Assembly (NCBI RefSeq): GCF_001277255.1 | Contig: NZ_CP012264.1 | Span: 1,922,001 to 1,986,000, forward strand | Source of the DNA: Cronobacter condimenti 1330 | GTDB taxonomy: Bacteria > Pseudomonadota > Gammaproteobacteria > Enterobacterales > Enterobacteriaceae | Direction of reading: 5' to 3' | DNA: 64,000 nt | Shown here: positions 1 through 8,148 of the stretch, piece by piece | Position numbering within the stretch: position 1 is the stretch's first letter | Layout of the letters: each line of letters begins with the position of its first letter | The notes under the pieces: model-generated | Seen by the model: the letters and a program-made list of their open reading frames with translations, nothing else | Databases searched by the model: none | What the model was told of the DNA's origin: nothing | Made by a program: the position numbers and the translations under genes

Positions 1-1449
1 CATCTCGACCTGTACAGATTTGACCTGCGTGTAGTTTTGGAGGGTCATCAGCCCGTTCTCACGGCCAATGCCGGAGTGTTTGTAGCCGCCCACCGGCATT
101 TCGGCGGCGGATTCGCCCCAGGTGTTGATCCAGCAGATACCGGCTTCAATCTGGTGAATGACGCGGTGCGCGCGGTTGAGATCCTGCGTGACCACCCCGG
201 CCGCGAGGCCGTAGTTGGTGGCGTTCGCGCGGGCGATAACTTCTGCTTCGTCCTCATAGGTCAGAATCGACATGACCGGGCCGAAGATCTCTTCACGCAC
301 GATGGTCATGTCATCGCGACAGTCGGTAAAGACAGTCGGCTCGACCCACGCGCCGTTATCAAAACCCTCGCCAGTCATTCGTTTGCCGCCGCAGAGCACG
401 CGCGCGCCTTCGCGGACGCCGGTCTCGATATAGCGCATCACGTTATCGCGGTGCGCGAAGCTCACCAGCGGGCCAAAGTTGGTGGCCGGATCGTTGAGGT
501 CACCGGCCCTGATACGCGCCACGCGCTCGGCGATTTTCGCTTCAAACGCCGCCTGCCATTTAGCCGGGATAAACACGCGCGTACCGTTAGTGCAGACCTG
601 ACCAGAGCTGTAGAAATTCGCCATCATGGCAATGTCGGCGGCAAGATCGAGATCCGCATCGTCAAAAATGATGAGCGGCGATTTACCGCCAAGCTCCATG
701 GTGACCTCTTTCAGCGTCGAGCCTGCGGCGTTCGCCATCACTTTTTTTCCGCTCGCGACACCGCCGGTAAACGAGATTTTGTCGATACCCGGATGGTCGG
801 TCAGCAACTGACCGGTGATGGCGCCCTGGCCATTCAGCACGCTGAAGACGCCGTCCGGCACGCCTGCTTCGGTGTAAATCTCAGCCAGTTTCAGGGCGCT
901 GAGCGGGGTAACTTCGCTTGGTTTGAAAATCATGGCGTTGCCAGCGGCAAGCGCCGGGGCGGATTTCCACAGGGCAATCTGGATCGGATAGTTCCATGCG
1001 CCGATACCGGCTACGACGCCGAGCGGTTCGCGGCGGGTATAGACAAACGAAGTCTCCCGCAGCGGGATCTGCTGCCCTTCAAGGGAAGGGATAAGCCCGG
1101 CGTAGTACTCCAGCACGTCCGCGCCGGTGACGATATCGACCGCAGCGGTTTCGCTTAGCGGTTTACCGGTGTCGAGTGTTTCAAGCGCGGCCAGTTCATC
1201 GTTGCGCTCGCGCAGAATATCGACGGCGCGGCGCAGAATGCGCGAGCGCTCCATCGCGGTCATCGCGGCCCAGATTTTCTGGCCTTTACGGGCCGCTTCT
1301 ACGGCGTAGTCGACATCCGCCTGGCCCGCCTCATGGACATCAGCGAGTACATCGCCGTTTGCCGGGTTGATGGTCTGGAATGTCTTACCCGCCGCAGCCG
1401 GTACGTATTTGCCATCGATATAAAGCTGCTGTTCTGCGAATCGGGACAT
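1..1449 (-). CDS. betB: Betaine aldehyde dehydrogenase, 3' end cut by window edge
   Basis: NAD(P)-dependent aldehyde dehydrogenase that oxidises betaine aldehyde to glycine betaine, the second step of choline-to-betaine osmoprotection in the cytoplasm. The reverse strand is open from ATG at 1449 (upstream GGAGGAAT ribosome site) to base 1, about 483 codons. The family is near 490 residues, so only a few C-terminal residues are missing. Visible ALDH hallmarks are the cofactor-loop stretch GAWNYP, the FTGG turn, MELGGKSP carrying the catalytic Glu region, GQVCTNGTR with the nucleophilic Cys, and EEIFGPV. It lies 12 bases downstream of betI on the same strand, as in the betIBA operon; betA would be expected just outside the window. 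BetI repression relieved by choline is the known family regulation. Assignment is firm. Confidence 0.96.
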   Translation of the reverse strand, partial: MSRFAEQQLYIDGKYVPAAAGKTFQTINPANGDVLADVHEAGQADVDYAVEAARKGQKIWAAMTAMERSRILRRAVDILRERNDELAALETLDTGKPLSETAAVDIVTGADVLEYYAGLIPSLEGQQIPLRETSFVYTRREPLGVVAGIGAWNYPIQIALWKSAPALAAGNAMIFKPSEVTPLSALKLAEIYTEAGVPDGVFSVLNGQGAITGQLLTDHPGIDKISFTGGVASGKKVMANAAGSTLKEVTMELGGKSPLIIFDDADLDLAADIAMMANFYSSGQVCTNGTRVFIPAKWQAAFEAKIAERVARIRAGDLNDPATNFGPLVSFAHRDNVMRYIETGVREGARVLCGGKRMTGEGFDNGAWVEPTVFTDCRDDMTIVREEIFGPVMSILTYEDEAEVIARANATNYGLAAGVVTQDLNRAHRVIHQIEAGICWINTWGESAAEMPVGGYKHSGIGRENGLMTLQNYTQVKSVQVEM

Positions 1450-1461
1450 GATTCCTCCTTC

Positions 1462-2058
1462 TCAATAGTGCGCTGCGCCAGCCAGTTGCTGACGGATGAA
1501 TTGGGTGGTGAGCGTTCTGGCAATCTCCAGGTTAAACGGCTTGCCGCTCAGCGCCGCGCGCAGCCACAGGCCATCAATCAGCGAGGCCAGACCATGCGCC
1601 GCCAGTCGCGCCTGTTCGCGCGGCAATTCACGACGAAACTCAGCGGCGAGGGTGGAAAACAGCCGGCGGCTGCTGACGCGCTCCAGACGGCCAAGCTGCG
1701 GTTGATGCATGCTACTGGCCCAGAAATCGAGCCAGGCTTTCATCGCTGCGCTGTGCACCTGGGTGTCGTCAAAGTTACCTTCGACTATCGCAAGCAGGCG
1801 CGCCTCGGTGCTGGCCTGCGTCAGCGGCTTAAGCCTGGCGGCGACGGCGTCGCGCAACTGCCGGGTAATGTCGCGCATGGTCGCTTCCAGCAGACCGTTT
1901 TTGTCTTTGAAGTAGTGGCTGATTATCCCGGCCGATACGCCCGCGCGGCGCGCAATCTGCGCGATAGTGGCGTCGTTGATCCCGACGTCATTGATGGTGC
2001 TTAGCGTTGCATCAATTAACTGCCTGCGCCGTATCGGCTGCATTCCCACTTTTGGCAT
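1462..2058 (-). CDS. betI: TetR-family choline-responsive repressor BetI
   Basis: Repressor of the choline-glycine betaine genes. The 198-residue protein opens MPKVGMQPIRRRQLIDAT, matching the BetI start, so I use ATG at 2058 instead of the longer frame from 2082. Residues about 10-60 form the TetR helix-turn-helix (ATIAQIARRAGVSAGIISHYF), followed by KNGLLEATMRDITRQL, also BetI-like. The C-terminal half is the all-helical ligand-binding domain. It is first in the betIB(A) operon and divergent from betT across 253 bases that hold a BetI-type box at 2112-2125. Family knowledge: choline binding relieves repression. Confidence 0.95.
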   Translation of the reverse strand: MPKVGMQPIRRRQLIDATLSTINDVGINDATIAQIARRAGVSAGIISHYFKDKNGLLEATMRDITRQLRDAVAARLKPLTQASTEARLLAIVEGNFDDTQVHSAAMKAWLDFWASSMHQPQLGRLERVSSRRLFSTLAAEFRRELPREQARLAAHGLASLIDGLWLRAALSGKPFNLEIARTLTTQFIRQQLAGAAHY

Positions 2059-2111
2059 GACCCCAGACTCCAGCTTCACCACAATGTTAGAGACTATTTA
2101 AACTTTTTTTG

Positions 2112-2125
2112 ATTGGACGTTCAAT
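2112..2125. promoter_or_regulatory. Candidate BetI operator between betI and betT
   Basis: ATTGGACGTTCAAT is a near-perfect inverted repeat (one mismatch between arms) in the betI-betT divergent region, 54 bases upstream of betI. Its shape and position fit the BetI box described for Enterobacteriaceae bet loci. Binding is inferred. Confidence 0.6.
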
Positions 2126-2311
2126 ATAAAAAAGAAAATTGTTAAGATGTTGTGATTAAATTGTCGCAAAAGCGGAGCGGTAAGCTACGCTATGAAGCGA
2201 TTAATCACCGTTGTGAATTACCGGGAGGAGAAGAGAGGCGCCTGGCGAGGCGGATAACAACAATCACGCTATCGATTTCATTTTTGACAGGAAATTAACC
2301 AGAGGTAACCG

Positions 2312-4342
2312 ATGACGACTTCACCTGCCAGTGAAAAAAACAGAATTAACCCCGTGGTGTTTTACACGTCTGCCGTACTGATTCTGATTTTTTCACTGGT
2401 CACTATTTTCTTCAGTGAACTGTCCGCGGCCTGGATCCAACTGGCAGTGAACTGGGTTTCCGCCACCTTCGGCTGGTATTACATGCTGGCTGCTACGCTC
2501 TACATTGTGTTTGTGGTTTTCATGGCCTGTTCACGCTATGGCGATATCAAGCTTGGGCCGGAACAGTCCAAACCGGAATTTAGCCTGCTGAGCTGGTCGG
2601 CCATGTTGTTTGCCGCGGGTATCGGCATTGATTTGATGTTCTTCTCGGTCGCGGAACCGGTCACGCAATATATGCAGCCGCCAACAGGCGCCGGGGAGAC
2701 TATCGAGGCCGCGCGTCAGGCGATGGTCTGGACGCTCTTTCACTATGGGCTAACGGGCTGGTCGATGTATGCGCTGATGGGCATTGCGCTCGGCTACTTT
2801 AGCTATCGCTATAACCTGCCGCTGACGATTCGCTCAGCGCTCTATCCGATTTTCGGCAAACGCATTAACGGGCCTATCGGGCATACCGTCGATATCGCCG
2901 CGGTGATCGGGACGATTTTTGGTATCGCCACGACGCTCGGCATTGGCGTGGTGCAACTTAATTACGGCCTGAAAGTGCTGTTCGATATTCCTGAAGGGCT
3001 GACGGCGCAGCTTGCGTTGATTGGACTGTCGGTGATTATCGCCACGATTTCGGTCACCTCCGGGGTCGATAAAGGGATCCGTTTTCTTTCTGAACTCAAC
3101 GTTATCCTGGCGCTCGGGCTTATTCTGTTTGTGCTGTTTATGGGTAAAACGGATTTTCTGCTCAACGCGCTGGTGCTCAACATCGGCGATTACAACAACC
3201 GCTTTATGGGCATGACGCTCAACACGTTCGCCTTTGATAAACCGACGCAGTGGATGAACAGCTGGACGCTCTTCTTCTGGGCCTGGTGGGTCGCGTGGTC
3301 GCCGTTTGTCGGTCTGTTCCTGGCGCGTATTTCGCGCGGTCGCACGATCCGTCAGTTCGTGGTCGGGACGCTGATTATTCCGTTTACCTTTACGTTGTTG
3401 TGGCTGTCGGTGTTCGGTAACGCTGCGCTGTATGAAATCATTCACGGCGACGCCGGATTTGCGCAGGAAGTTATCGCCCATGCGGAGCGCGGCTTCTACA
3501 GCCTGCTCGCGCAATACCCGGCCTTTAAACTGAGCGCGTCGGTCGCGACCATCACCGGGATGCTGTTTTACGTCACCTCGGCGGATTCCGGATCGCTGGT
3601 GCTCGCGAATTTCACCTCGAAGCTTAAAGACATCAACAGCGATGCCTCTAACTGGCTGCGTATTTTCTGGTCGGTCGCCATCGGCGTGCTGACGATGGGC
3701 ATGCTCATGACCAACGGAATTTCGGCCCTGCAGAATACGACGGTCATTATGGGGCTGCCGTTCAGCTTCGTGATTTTCTTTGTTATGGCCGGGCTCTGGA
3801 AATCGCTGAAGGTAGAAGATCATCGTCGCGCCAGCGCCAGCCGCGATACCGCGCCGTATATTCCGTCGGGCAACGATCGCCTGAGCTGGAAAAAACGCCT
3901 CTCACGCCTGATGAATTATCCGGGGATGCGCTATACGCAGCAAATGATGGAAACCGTGATTTTTCCGGCGATGGAAGATGTCGCGAAGGAGCTGGAACTG
4001 CGCGGCGGGCGCGTGTCGCTTCGTAAAGTGGACGCAGAAGAAGAAACGCCGCTGGGCTATCTGGATCTGCGCGTGCATCTGGGCGAGGAGCAGGATTTTG
4101 TGTATCAGGTCTGGCCGCAGCAATATTCGGTGCCGGGCTTTACCTATCGCGCCCGCAGCGGGAAATCCCACTATTACCGTCTGGAAACTTTCCTGCTGGA
4201 AGGCAGCCAGGGCAATGACCTGATGGATTACAATAAAGAGCAGGTGATCATCGATATTCTCGATCAGTACGAGCGTCACCTTAACTTTATCCACCTCCAT
4301 CGCGAGGCACCGGGTAATAACCTGGTGTTCCCGGAGCTGTAA
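2312..4342 (+). CDS. betT: High-affinity choline transporter, BCCT family
   Basis: Proton-coupled choline uptake across the inner membrane, feeding BetA/BetB. The 676-residue product matches BetT length. It has about 12 hydrophobic segments in residues 15-500, including the BCCT signature region around residues 325-355 (WTLFFWAWWVAWSPFVG, then LARISRGRTIRQF). A hydrophilic C-terminal domain of about 170 residues, typical of osmosensing BetT, follows. The ATG is preceded by AGAGGT. It is divergent from betIB and followed by a hairpin terminator at 4351-4375. BetI and osmotic control are expected from the family. Confidence 0.96.
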   Translation: MTTSPASEKNRINPVVFYTSAVLILIFSLVTIFFSELSAAWIQLAVNWVSATFGWYYMLAATLYIVFVVFMACSRYGDIKLGPEQSKPEFSLLSWSAMLFAAGIGIDLMFFSVAEPVTQYMQPPTGAGETIEAARQAMVWTLFHYGLTGWSMYALMGIALGYFSYRYNLPLTIRSALYPIFGKRINGPIGHTVDIAAVIGTIFGIATTLGIGVVQLNYGLKVLFDIPEGLTAQLALIGLSVIIATISVTSGVDKGIRFLSELNVILALGLILFVLFMGKTDFLLNALVLNIGDYNNRFMGMTLNTFAFDKPTQWMNSWTLFFWAWWVAWSPFVGLFLARISRGRTIRQFVVGTLIIPFTFTLLWLSVFGNAALYEIIHGDAGFAQEVIAHAERGFYSLLAQYPAFKLSASVATITGMLFYVTSADSGSLVLANFTSKLKDINSDASNWLRIFWSVAIGVLTMGMLMTNGISALQNTTVIMGLPFSFVIFFVMAGLWKSLKVEDHRRASASRDTAPYIPSGNDRLSWKKRLSRLMNYPGMRYTQQMMETVIFPAMEDVAKELELRGGRVSLRKVDAEEETPLGYLDLRVHLGEEQDFVYQVWPQQYSVPGFTYRARSGKSHYYRLETFLLEGSQGNDLMDYNKEQVIIDILDQYERHLNFIHLHREAPGNNLVFPEL

Positions 4343-4350
4343 CCCTAATG

Positions 4351-4375
4351 AGGCCACGCAAGTGGCCTTATTTTT
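4351..4375 (+). terminator. Rho-independent terminator of betT
   Basis: Seven-base stem AGGCCAC/GTGGCCT with a GCAA loop, then TATTTTT, starting 9 bases after the betT stop. Confidence 0.85.
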
Positions 4376-4396
4376 CCCCTGAAAGGAGGCCTCACC

Positions 4397-5062
4397 ATGG
4401 AACGCTGGACGCTGCACTGGCTGGAAGCGCAGGGCGATTTGACGGCGTATCGCGCAAAGATTGCCGAAGAATGCGCCGCGGCGTATCACACGCTCGCGAA
4501 GGTGATGACGCCGCCGCGTCTCGATATTCTGGTGCACCGCGCGCCAGGGCAGGTTATCCCGGAAATCGGCATGGCGGGCCGGGCGTATCATGGCGCGCTG
4601 TTTAGTGTGGGTATCGATGAGGATAATCCCCAGTTCAGTATGTCGCTCACCGACGGCACGCTCAGACGACAAATTCTGCATGAGGTGCACCACTGCCTGC
4701 GGATGGCCGGGCCAGGCTATGGCTGGACGCCTGGCGAGGCGATGGTAAGCGAAGGGCTGGCGGGACAGTTTGTGGCATGGCTTATGGGCAGCAAGCCGGA
4801 GCCCTGGGAATGTGCGCTAAACAGCGCTGCGTTCGCGGCGGTACCGGTCAGTAGCGCCACGCTTGCCGATGCCCGCTACGATCACGCGGCGTGGTTTTTT
4901 GGCAGCGGGTCGCTACCGCGATGGTTTGGCTATACGCTCGGTTATGAGATGGTCGCCGCCTGGCTTCGCGATGAAGGGGAACCGGATCCCGACCAGTGGA
5001 TAGCGGTGGACGCGCAGGACGTCATTGCGGCGGCGCGCCGTCAGGGGCTGGTTGGCGAATAA
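4397..5062 (+). CDS. DUF2268-type putative zinc peptidase
   Basis: A 221-residue cytoplasmic-looking protein without signal peptide. Residues about 96-101 read HEVHHC, an HExxH zinc-binding motif. A following EAMVSEGLAGQF segment (about residues 115-126) offers the downstream acidic ligand, as in DUF2268 predicted Zn-dependent proteases. Start: ATG at 4397 with AAGGAGG 9 bases upstream. It follows the betT terminator, so it is probably a separate unit. Substrate and role are unknown; the peptidase call rests on the motif and family feel, not on a search. Confidence 0.7.
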   Translation: MERWTLHWLEAQGDLTAYRAKIAEECAAAYHTLAKVMTPPRLDILVHRAPGQVIPEIGMAGRAYHGALFSVGIDEDNPQFSMSLTDGTLRRQILHEVHHCLRMAGPGYGWTPGEAMVSEGLAGQFVAWLMGSKPEPWECALNSAAFAAVPVSSATLADARYDHAAWFFGSGSLPRWFGYTLGYEMVAAWLRDEGEPDPDQWIAVDAQDVIAAARRQGLVGE

Positions 5063-5090
5063 CTGTGAGCCGTGTTACGCGCTGCGGGCG

Positions 5091-5477
5091 TTACGGCTGG
5101 CTCTGCGTATGCTGCAACCGACGCGCCCGACAGATGCGGGCGTGATTTTCATCTGCCCACTGCACCAGCTTTTGCATCGGCTCCAGAAAGGAGTTTCCCA
5201 GTTCGGTCAGCGCATATTCCACTTTGGGCGGCACCTCCGGGTAGACCGTCCGGCTGATGTAACCGTCGGTTTCCAGCCGCTTCAGCGTGCGTGAGAGCAT
5301 CTGGCGCGAAATATCACCAATTTCCCGGTTCAGTTCATTAAAGCGTACGGTGCGCCCCGCCAGCGCTTCCAGAATCAGCAAACTCCACTGATCGCCAATC
5401 TGATTTAACACGTCGCGGATAGGGCATGGCTGCCCGAACTGCGCGATATCGTCATACTCTTTTTTCGTCATCGTCAT
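5091..5477 (-). CDS. HxlR-family winged-helix transcriptional regulator
   Basis: A 128-residue single-domain regulator. An N-terminal Cys-Pro (QPCPIRDVLNQIGDQW), then a winged helix with FNELNREIGDISRQMLSRTLKRLE and the EVPPKVEYALTELG wing, are diagnostic of HxlR proteins, several of which sense electrophiles or oxidants through that Cys. Two in-frame Met codons follow upstream Met at 5495; I use ATG at 5477. It is divergent from the NTF2-like gene at 5664, which is its likely target. The 186-base gap has inverted and direct repeats (see the operator entry). Confidence 0.88.
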   Translation of the reverse strand: MTMTKKEYDDIAQFGQPCPIRDVLNQIGDQWSLLILEALAGRTVRFNELNREIGDISRQMLSRTLKRLETDGYISRTVYPEVPPKVEYALTELGNSFLEPMQKLVQWADENHARICRARRLQHTQSQP

Positions 5478-5502
5478 GCCTGAACCCTTTGCCAATAGTC
5501 AG

Positions 5503-5534
5503 CGTCGTGTGACTTAGTACGACGCGCGTGACTT
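5503..5534. promoter_or_regulatory. Candidate HxlR operator
   Basis: CGTCGT (5503-5508) and ACGACG (5519-5524) form a perfect 6-bp inverted repeat. GTGACTT occurs twice (5508-5514 and 5528-5534), 20 bases apart, i.e. two helical turns. It lies between the divergent HxlR and NTF2-like genes. The regulatory role is inferred. Confidence 0.4.
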
Positions 5535-5663
5535 CTTGTTGCCATGTTGCAGGCAATGTACCATTCGCCTCCCTAAAGGTCTATTTCTGTGACCAGGTAT
5601 GATTACGCGACTGCAAGGCGCACCACTGATACGCGCCGCAGGCACAATATTAAGGAGACTACG

Positions 5664-6125
5664 ATGAAAAAAGTTGTTCAGGGCGTTTTACTGGCGGGCA
5701 GCCTGCTGACGGCAGGGATGGCGGTGGCGGCACCGGCGGCGCATCAACCGGCGGCCGAAGAGGCGAACCGTAAGCTGGTGCTGAAGTTTTATGACCGCTT
5801 CTTCAATCAGCATGACACGGGCGCGGCAGACGTCGTGGCGGAAAACTATCGCCAGCACAACCCGGATGTGCCGGACGGCAAGGCGCCGTTTGTGAATTAC
5901 TTCAGCGGATTCTTTAAGGAAAACCCGCAGTCGCGCGCGAAAGTTATTCGCAGCGCCACCGACGGTGATCTGGTCTGGTTGCAGGTGCATTCGACGAACG
6001 GCAAGCAGGATAAGGGGCAGGCGGTGCTGGATATTTTCCGCGTGAGCGACGGCAAGATTGTGGAGCACTGGGATATTATTCAGAACGTCCCGGAGAAAGC
6101 GGCTAATAACAACACCATGTTTTAA
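5664..6125 (+). CDS. Secreted NTF2/SnoaL-like protein
   Basis: A 153-residue protein with a clear Sec signal peptide (MKKVVQGVLLAGSLLTAGMA, cleavage near AAPA at about 22-25). The rest is an NTF2-like fold of the SnoaL-like ester cyclase type: LKFYDRFFNQHDTGAADVVAENYRQHNP, then FKENPQS, and the terminal FRVSDGKIVEHWD motif. ATG at 5664 is chosen over the upstream in-frame ATG at 5589 because it has AAGGAG 8 bases upstream and exposes the signal peptide at the N-terminus. Periplasmic location is predicted. Function is unknown; such genes next to HxlR regulators are often electrophile- or oxidant-induced. Confidence 0.85.
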   Translation: MKKVVQGVLLAGSLLTAGMAVAAPAAHQPAAEEANRKLVLKFYDRFFNQHDTGAADVVAENYRQHNPDVPDGKAPFVNYFSGFFKENPQSRAKVIRSATDGDLVWLQVHSTNGKQDKGQAVLDIFRVSDGKIVEHWDIIQNVPEKAANNNTMF

Positions 6126-6385
6126 CCCCGCACCGTTTCCTCTCTGGCGCCACGCAGTTGCGCGGCGCCAGATAACCCTTGATATCCCGTTTCATTGGCT
6201 AATGCCGCCTGCGCGGATTATGACGACAGTATGAGGTTATTCTGAAACCGCCTGTTAACCTGACGGTGAGTCTCATTTGCGGCATCTCTTCAGGCAGCCA
6301 GTCCCAATGCGCGCAATACTGTTATTTTCTCCGTCCGGCCCGCCGGGCGGGACTGAAACAGACAGAAAACGATGAGGGACGTCGA

Positions 6386-7063
6386 ATGCTAAAACCGAGC
6401 GACTATGCCAAAGCCGAAGGCTATAACGAACTGACGCACGCCATTGGCAGCGGACCTGCCGGTCAGCTTATTGCGCATACGGTACGCGCGCTGGGCGTGG
6501 AAGATAAAGAGATGCTGGGCAACCTGTTAAAAGTCGAGTGTAAAAAGCTCGCGAAGCTTGCGGGCCACTTTGAGCGCTTACGCCCCGCGCATCCGGGCGC
6601 GGCCAATACAGAGCAGACGCAAGAGCAGGCAATTGAAGATGCGGCGCAGTGGATTGCCGGGGCATCCAACTCGGCGGCGATAAGCGCTCCGCTGATTAAA
6701 AGCTATCTCAACCACTACCTGACCTTTGATTTTTCTATCTCTTCCATTGTGGATGTTGACGAGTTGCATCGCCGGGTCGCCCCTGGGGCCAGCACCACGC
6801 CCCGCGGCATTGTGCCTAACGACACGCCGGTGCCGTCCTCTTTTTCAGGGCGAGAATTATTCAGCCAGCAGCTGGCGAAACGCGCCGTTTCCGATCACTC
6901 GCCGCTCTACCCGCAATCGCTTTTCGCCTGGATAACCGGCTGGCACCCGTTCCCGGATGGCAACGGCAGAACCGCGCGGGCCGCATATGCCATTACGGCT
7001 ATCCGCAACGGCACCTGGCGTCGGCTCAGCAAAGCGGATGAAGACCTCTTAAGCGGGTTGTAA
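6386..7063 (+). CDS. Fic-domain protein, short C-terminus
   Basis: A 225-residue protein with the complete Fic active-site motif at residues 187-198, HPFPDGNGRTAR, matching HxFx(D/E)GNGRxxR. The family transfers AMP or other phosphate-containing groups onto target hydroxyls. I use ATG at 6386, with GAGGGACG upstream, over the longer frame from 6266. Only about 27 residues follow the motif, shorter than common Fic proteins. No [ST]xxxE[GN] inhibitory helix is present; the nearest is YAKAEG at residues 8-13, with Tyr where Ser/Thr is needed. No separate antitoxin-like ORF is evident upstream. The N-terminal 140 residues match nothing I recognise. Target and regulation are unknown. Confidence 0.82.
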   Translation: MLKPSDYAKAEGYNELTHAIGSGPAGQLIAHTVRALGVEDKEMLGNLLKVECKKLAKLAGHFERLRPAHPGAANTEQTQEQAIEDAAQWIAGASNSAAISAPLIKSYLNHYLTFDFSISSIVDVDELHRRVAPGASTTPRGIVPNDTPVPSSFSGRELFSQQLAKRAVSDHSPLYPQSLFAWITGWHPFPDGNGRTARAAYAITAIRNGTWRRLSKADEDLLSGL

Positions 7064-7130
7064 GGCAGCGCGCCGGGTAACAACGGCGCGCAGAAACGTG
7101 CCGGTCGTAAACCTACCGGCCGCGTCGCGG

Positions 7131-8093
7131 TTACTGAAGCGGCGTCGGGCCACGAAACGTGCGGCGCCACTCGCGTGGGCTTACGTTAAATTTCGCTTTG
7201 AAATTCTGCCGGAAGGTCACCGGCGAAGGGTAGCCCGCAAGCGTCGCTACGGTGTCGATACTGTGATCCGTGGTTTCAAGCAGCTCCTGGCTGCGCTGAA
7301 GACGTTCCGCGTTCAGCCACTCCCCGACGGTCATACCCGTCGCTTTGGTGAAATGGCGGGTAAACGTTCTGCGGCTCATGCTGGTGTAGCGTGCAAGCGT
7401 ATCAAGGTCATGCGGTTTATCGAGATTGCGGCGCAGGTATTCCAGCAGCTCATTGATGGTGTTGTCGCGCGTGGTCGCGGGCACCGCGCGTTCAATAAAC
7501 TGCGCCTGTCCGCCTTCCCGATACGGCGGCGTGACCATACGTCTTGCCACGCGGTTGGCGATAGCGGAACCGCAGTGTTCCCGCACGATATTAAGACAGC
7601 AGTCGATGCCTGCCGCCGTACCTGCCGACGTAATTAACCGCTCGTCCCGCGTATAAAGCGCGTTGCTGTCAAGCGTTACCGCCGGGAAACGGGCGGCGAA
7701 ATCGTGCTCAAATTCCCAGTGCGTGGAAGCGCGGTGATGGTCAAGCAGCCCGGCATAGGCAAGCACATACGCACCAAGACATAATCCCACCACTTCGGCG
7801 CCGCGCGCCCAGGCGCCCTGTAACGCCGTGAGCAGTGCTGGCGATGGGCGCTGCGCGGGATGTTCCCAGAACGGCACGATTACAATATCGGCAGTTTCAA
7901 GCAGCCCAAGCCCCCGCGACACGTTAATGGAGATCCCGATATCTGACTCCACGACGCCTGGCGTTTCCGCGCAGATTTCCACCCGAAAAAGGCCGTCCAC
8001 GGGCATGGCTTTATCGAATACCATTGACGGGACAGAAAAGTGGAACGGGCTAAACCCGCGCGTGGCAATCACGACAACGGTGCGTGCGGACAT
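7131..8093 (-). CDS. GlxA-type regulator: DJ-1/PfpI domain plus AraC HTH
   Basis: A 320-residue regulator. Residues about 5-185 are a DJ-1/PfpI (class I amidotransferase-like) domain with the nucleophile-elbow region EVVGLCLGAYVLAYAGLLD. Residues about 215-315 are an AraC/XylS double helix-turn-helix (SMSRRTFTRHFTKATG, then SIDTVATLAGYPSPVTFRQNF). This matches the FtrA/GlxA group. It lies 55 bases downstream of the MBL-fold hydrolase on the same strand, so the two may be co-transcribed. The ligand is unknown. Confidence 0.88.
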   Translation of the reverse strand: MSARTVVVIATRGFSPFHFSVPSMVFDKAMPVDGLFRVEICAETPGVVESDIGISINVSRGLGLLETADIVIVPFWEHPAQRPSPALLTALQGAWARGAEVVGLCLGAYVLAYAGLLDHHRASTHWEFEHDFAARFPAVTLDSNALYTRDERLITSAGTAAGIDCCLNIVREHCGSAIANRVARRMVTPPYREGGQAQFIERAVPATTRDNTINELLEYLRRNLDKPHDLDTLARYTSMSRRTFTRHFTKATGMTVGEWLNAERLQRSQELLETTDHSIDTVATLAGYPSPVTFRQNFKAKFNVSPREWRRTFRGPTPLQ

Positions 8094-8148
8094 GCGGTCT
8101 CCTTTTTTAAAACAGGCCGGGCGCAGGCGACACCCGGCACGGGCCCTC

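Noticed and set aside
37..1158. A 373-codon plus-strand frame opposite betB
   Set aside because: Antisense shadow produced by GC-rich third positions of betB.
2834..3823. A 329-codon minus-strand frame opposite betT
   Set aside because: Low-complexity Arg/Gln/His-rich translation typical of the complement of a membrane-protein gene.
6266..6385. N-terminal 40-codon extension of the Fic-domain gene
   Set aside because: The ribosome site fits ATG at 6386, and the extension resembles translated non-coding DNA.
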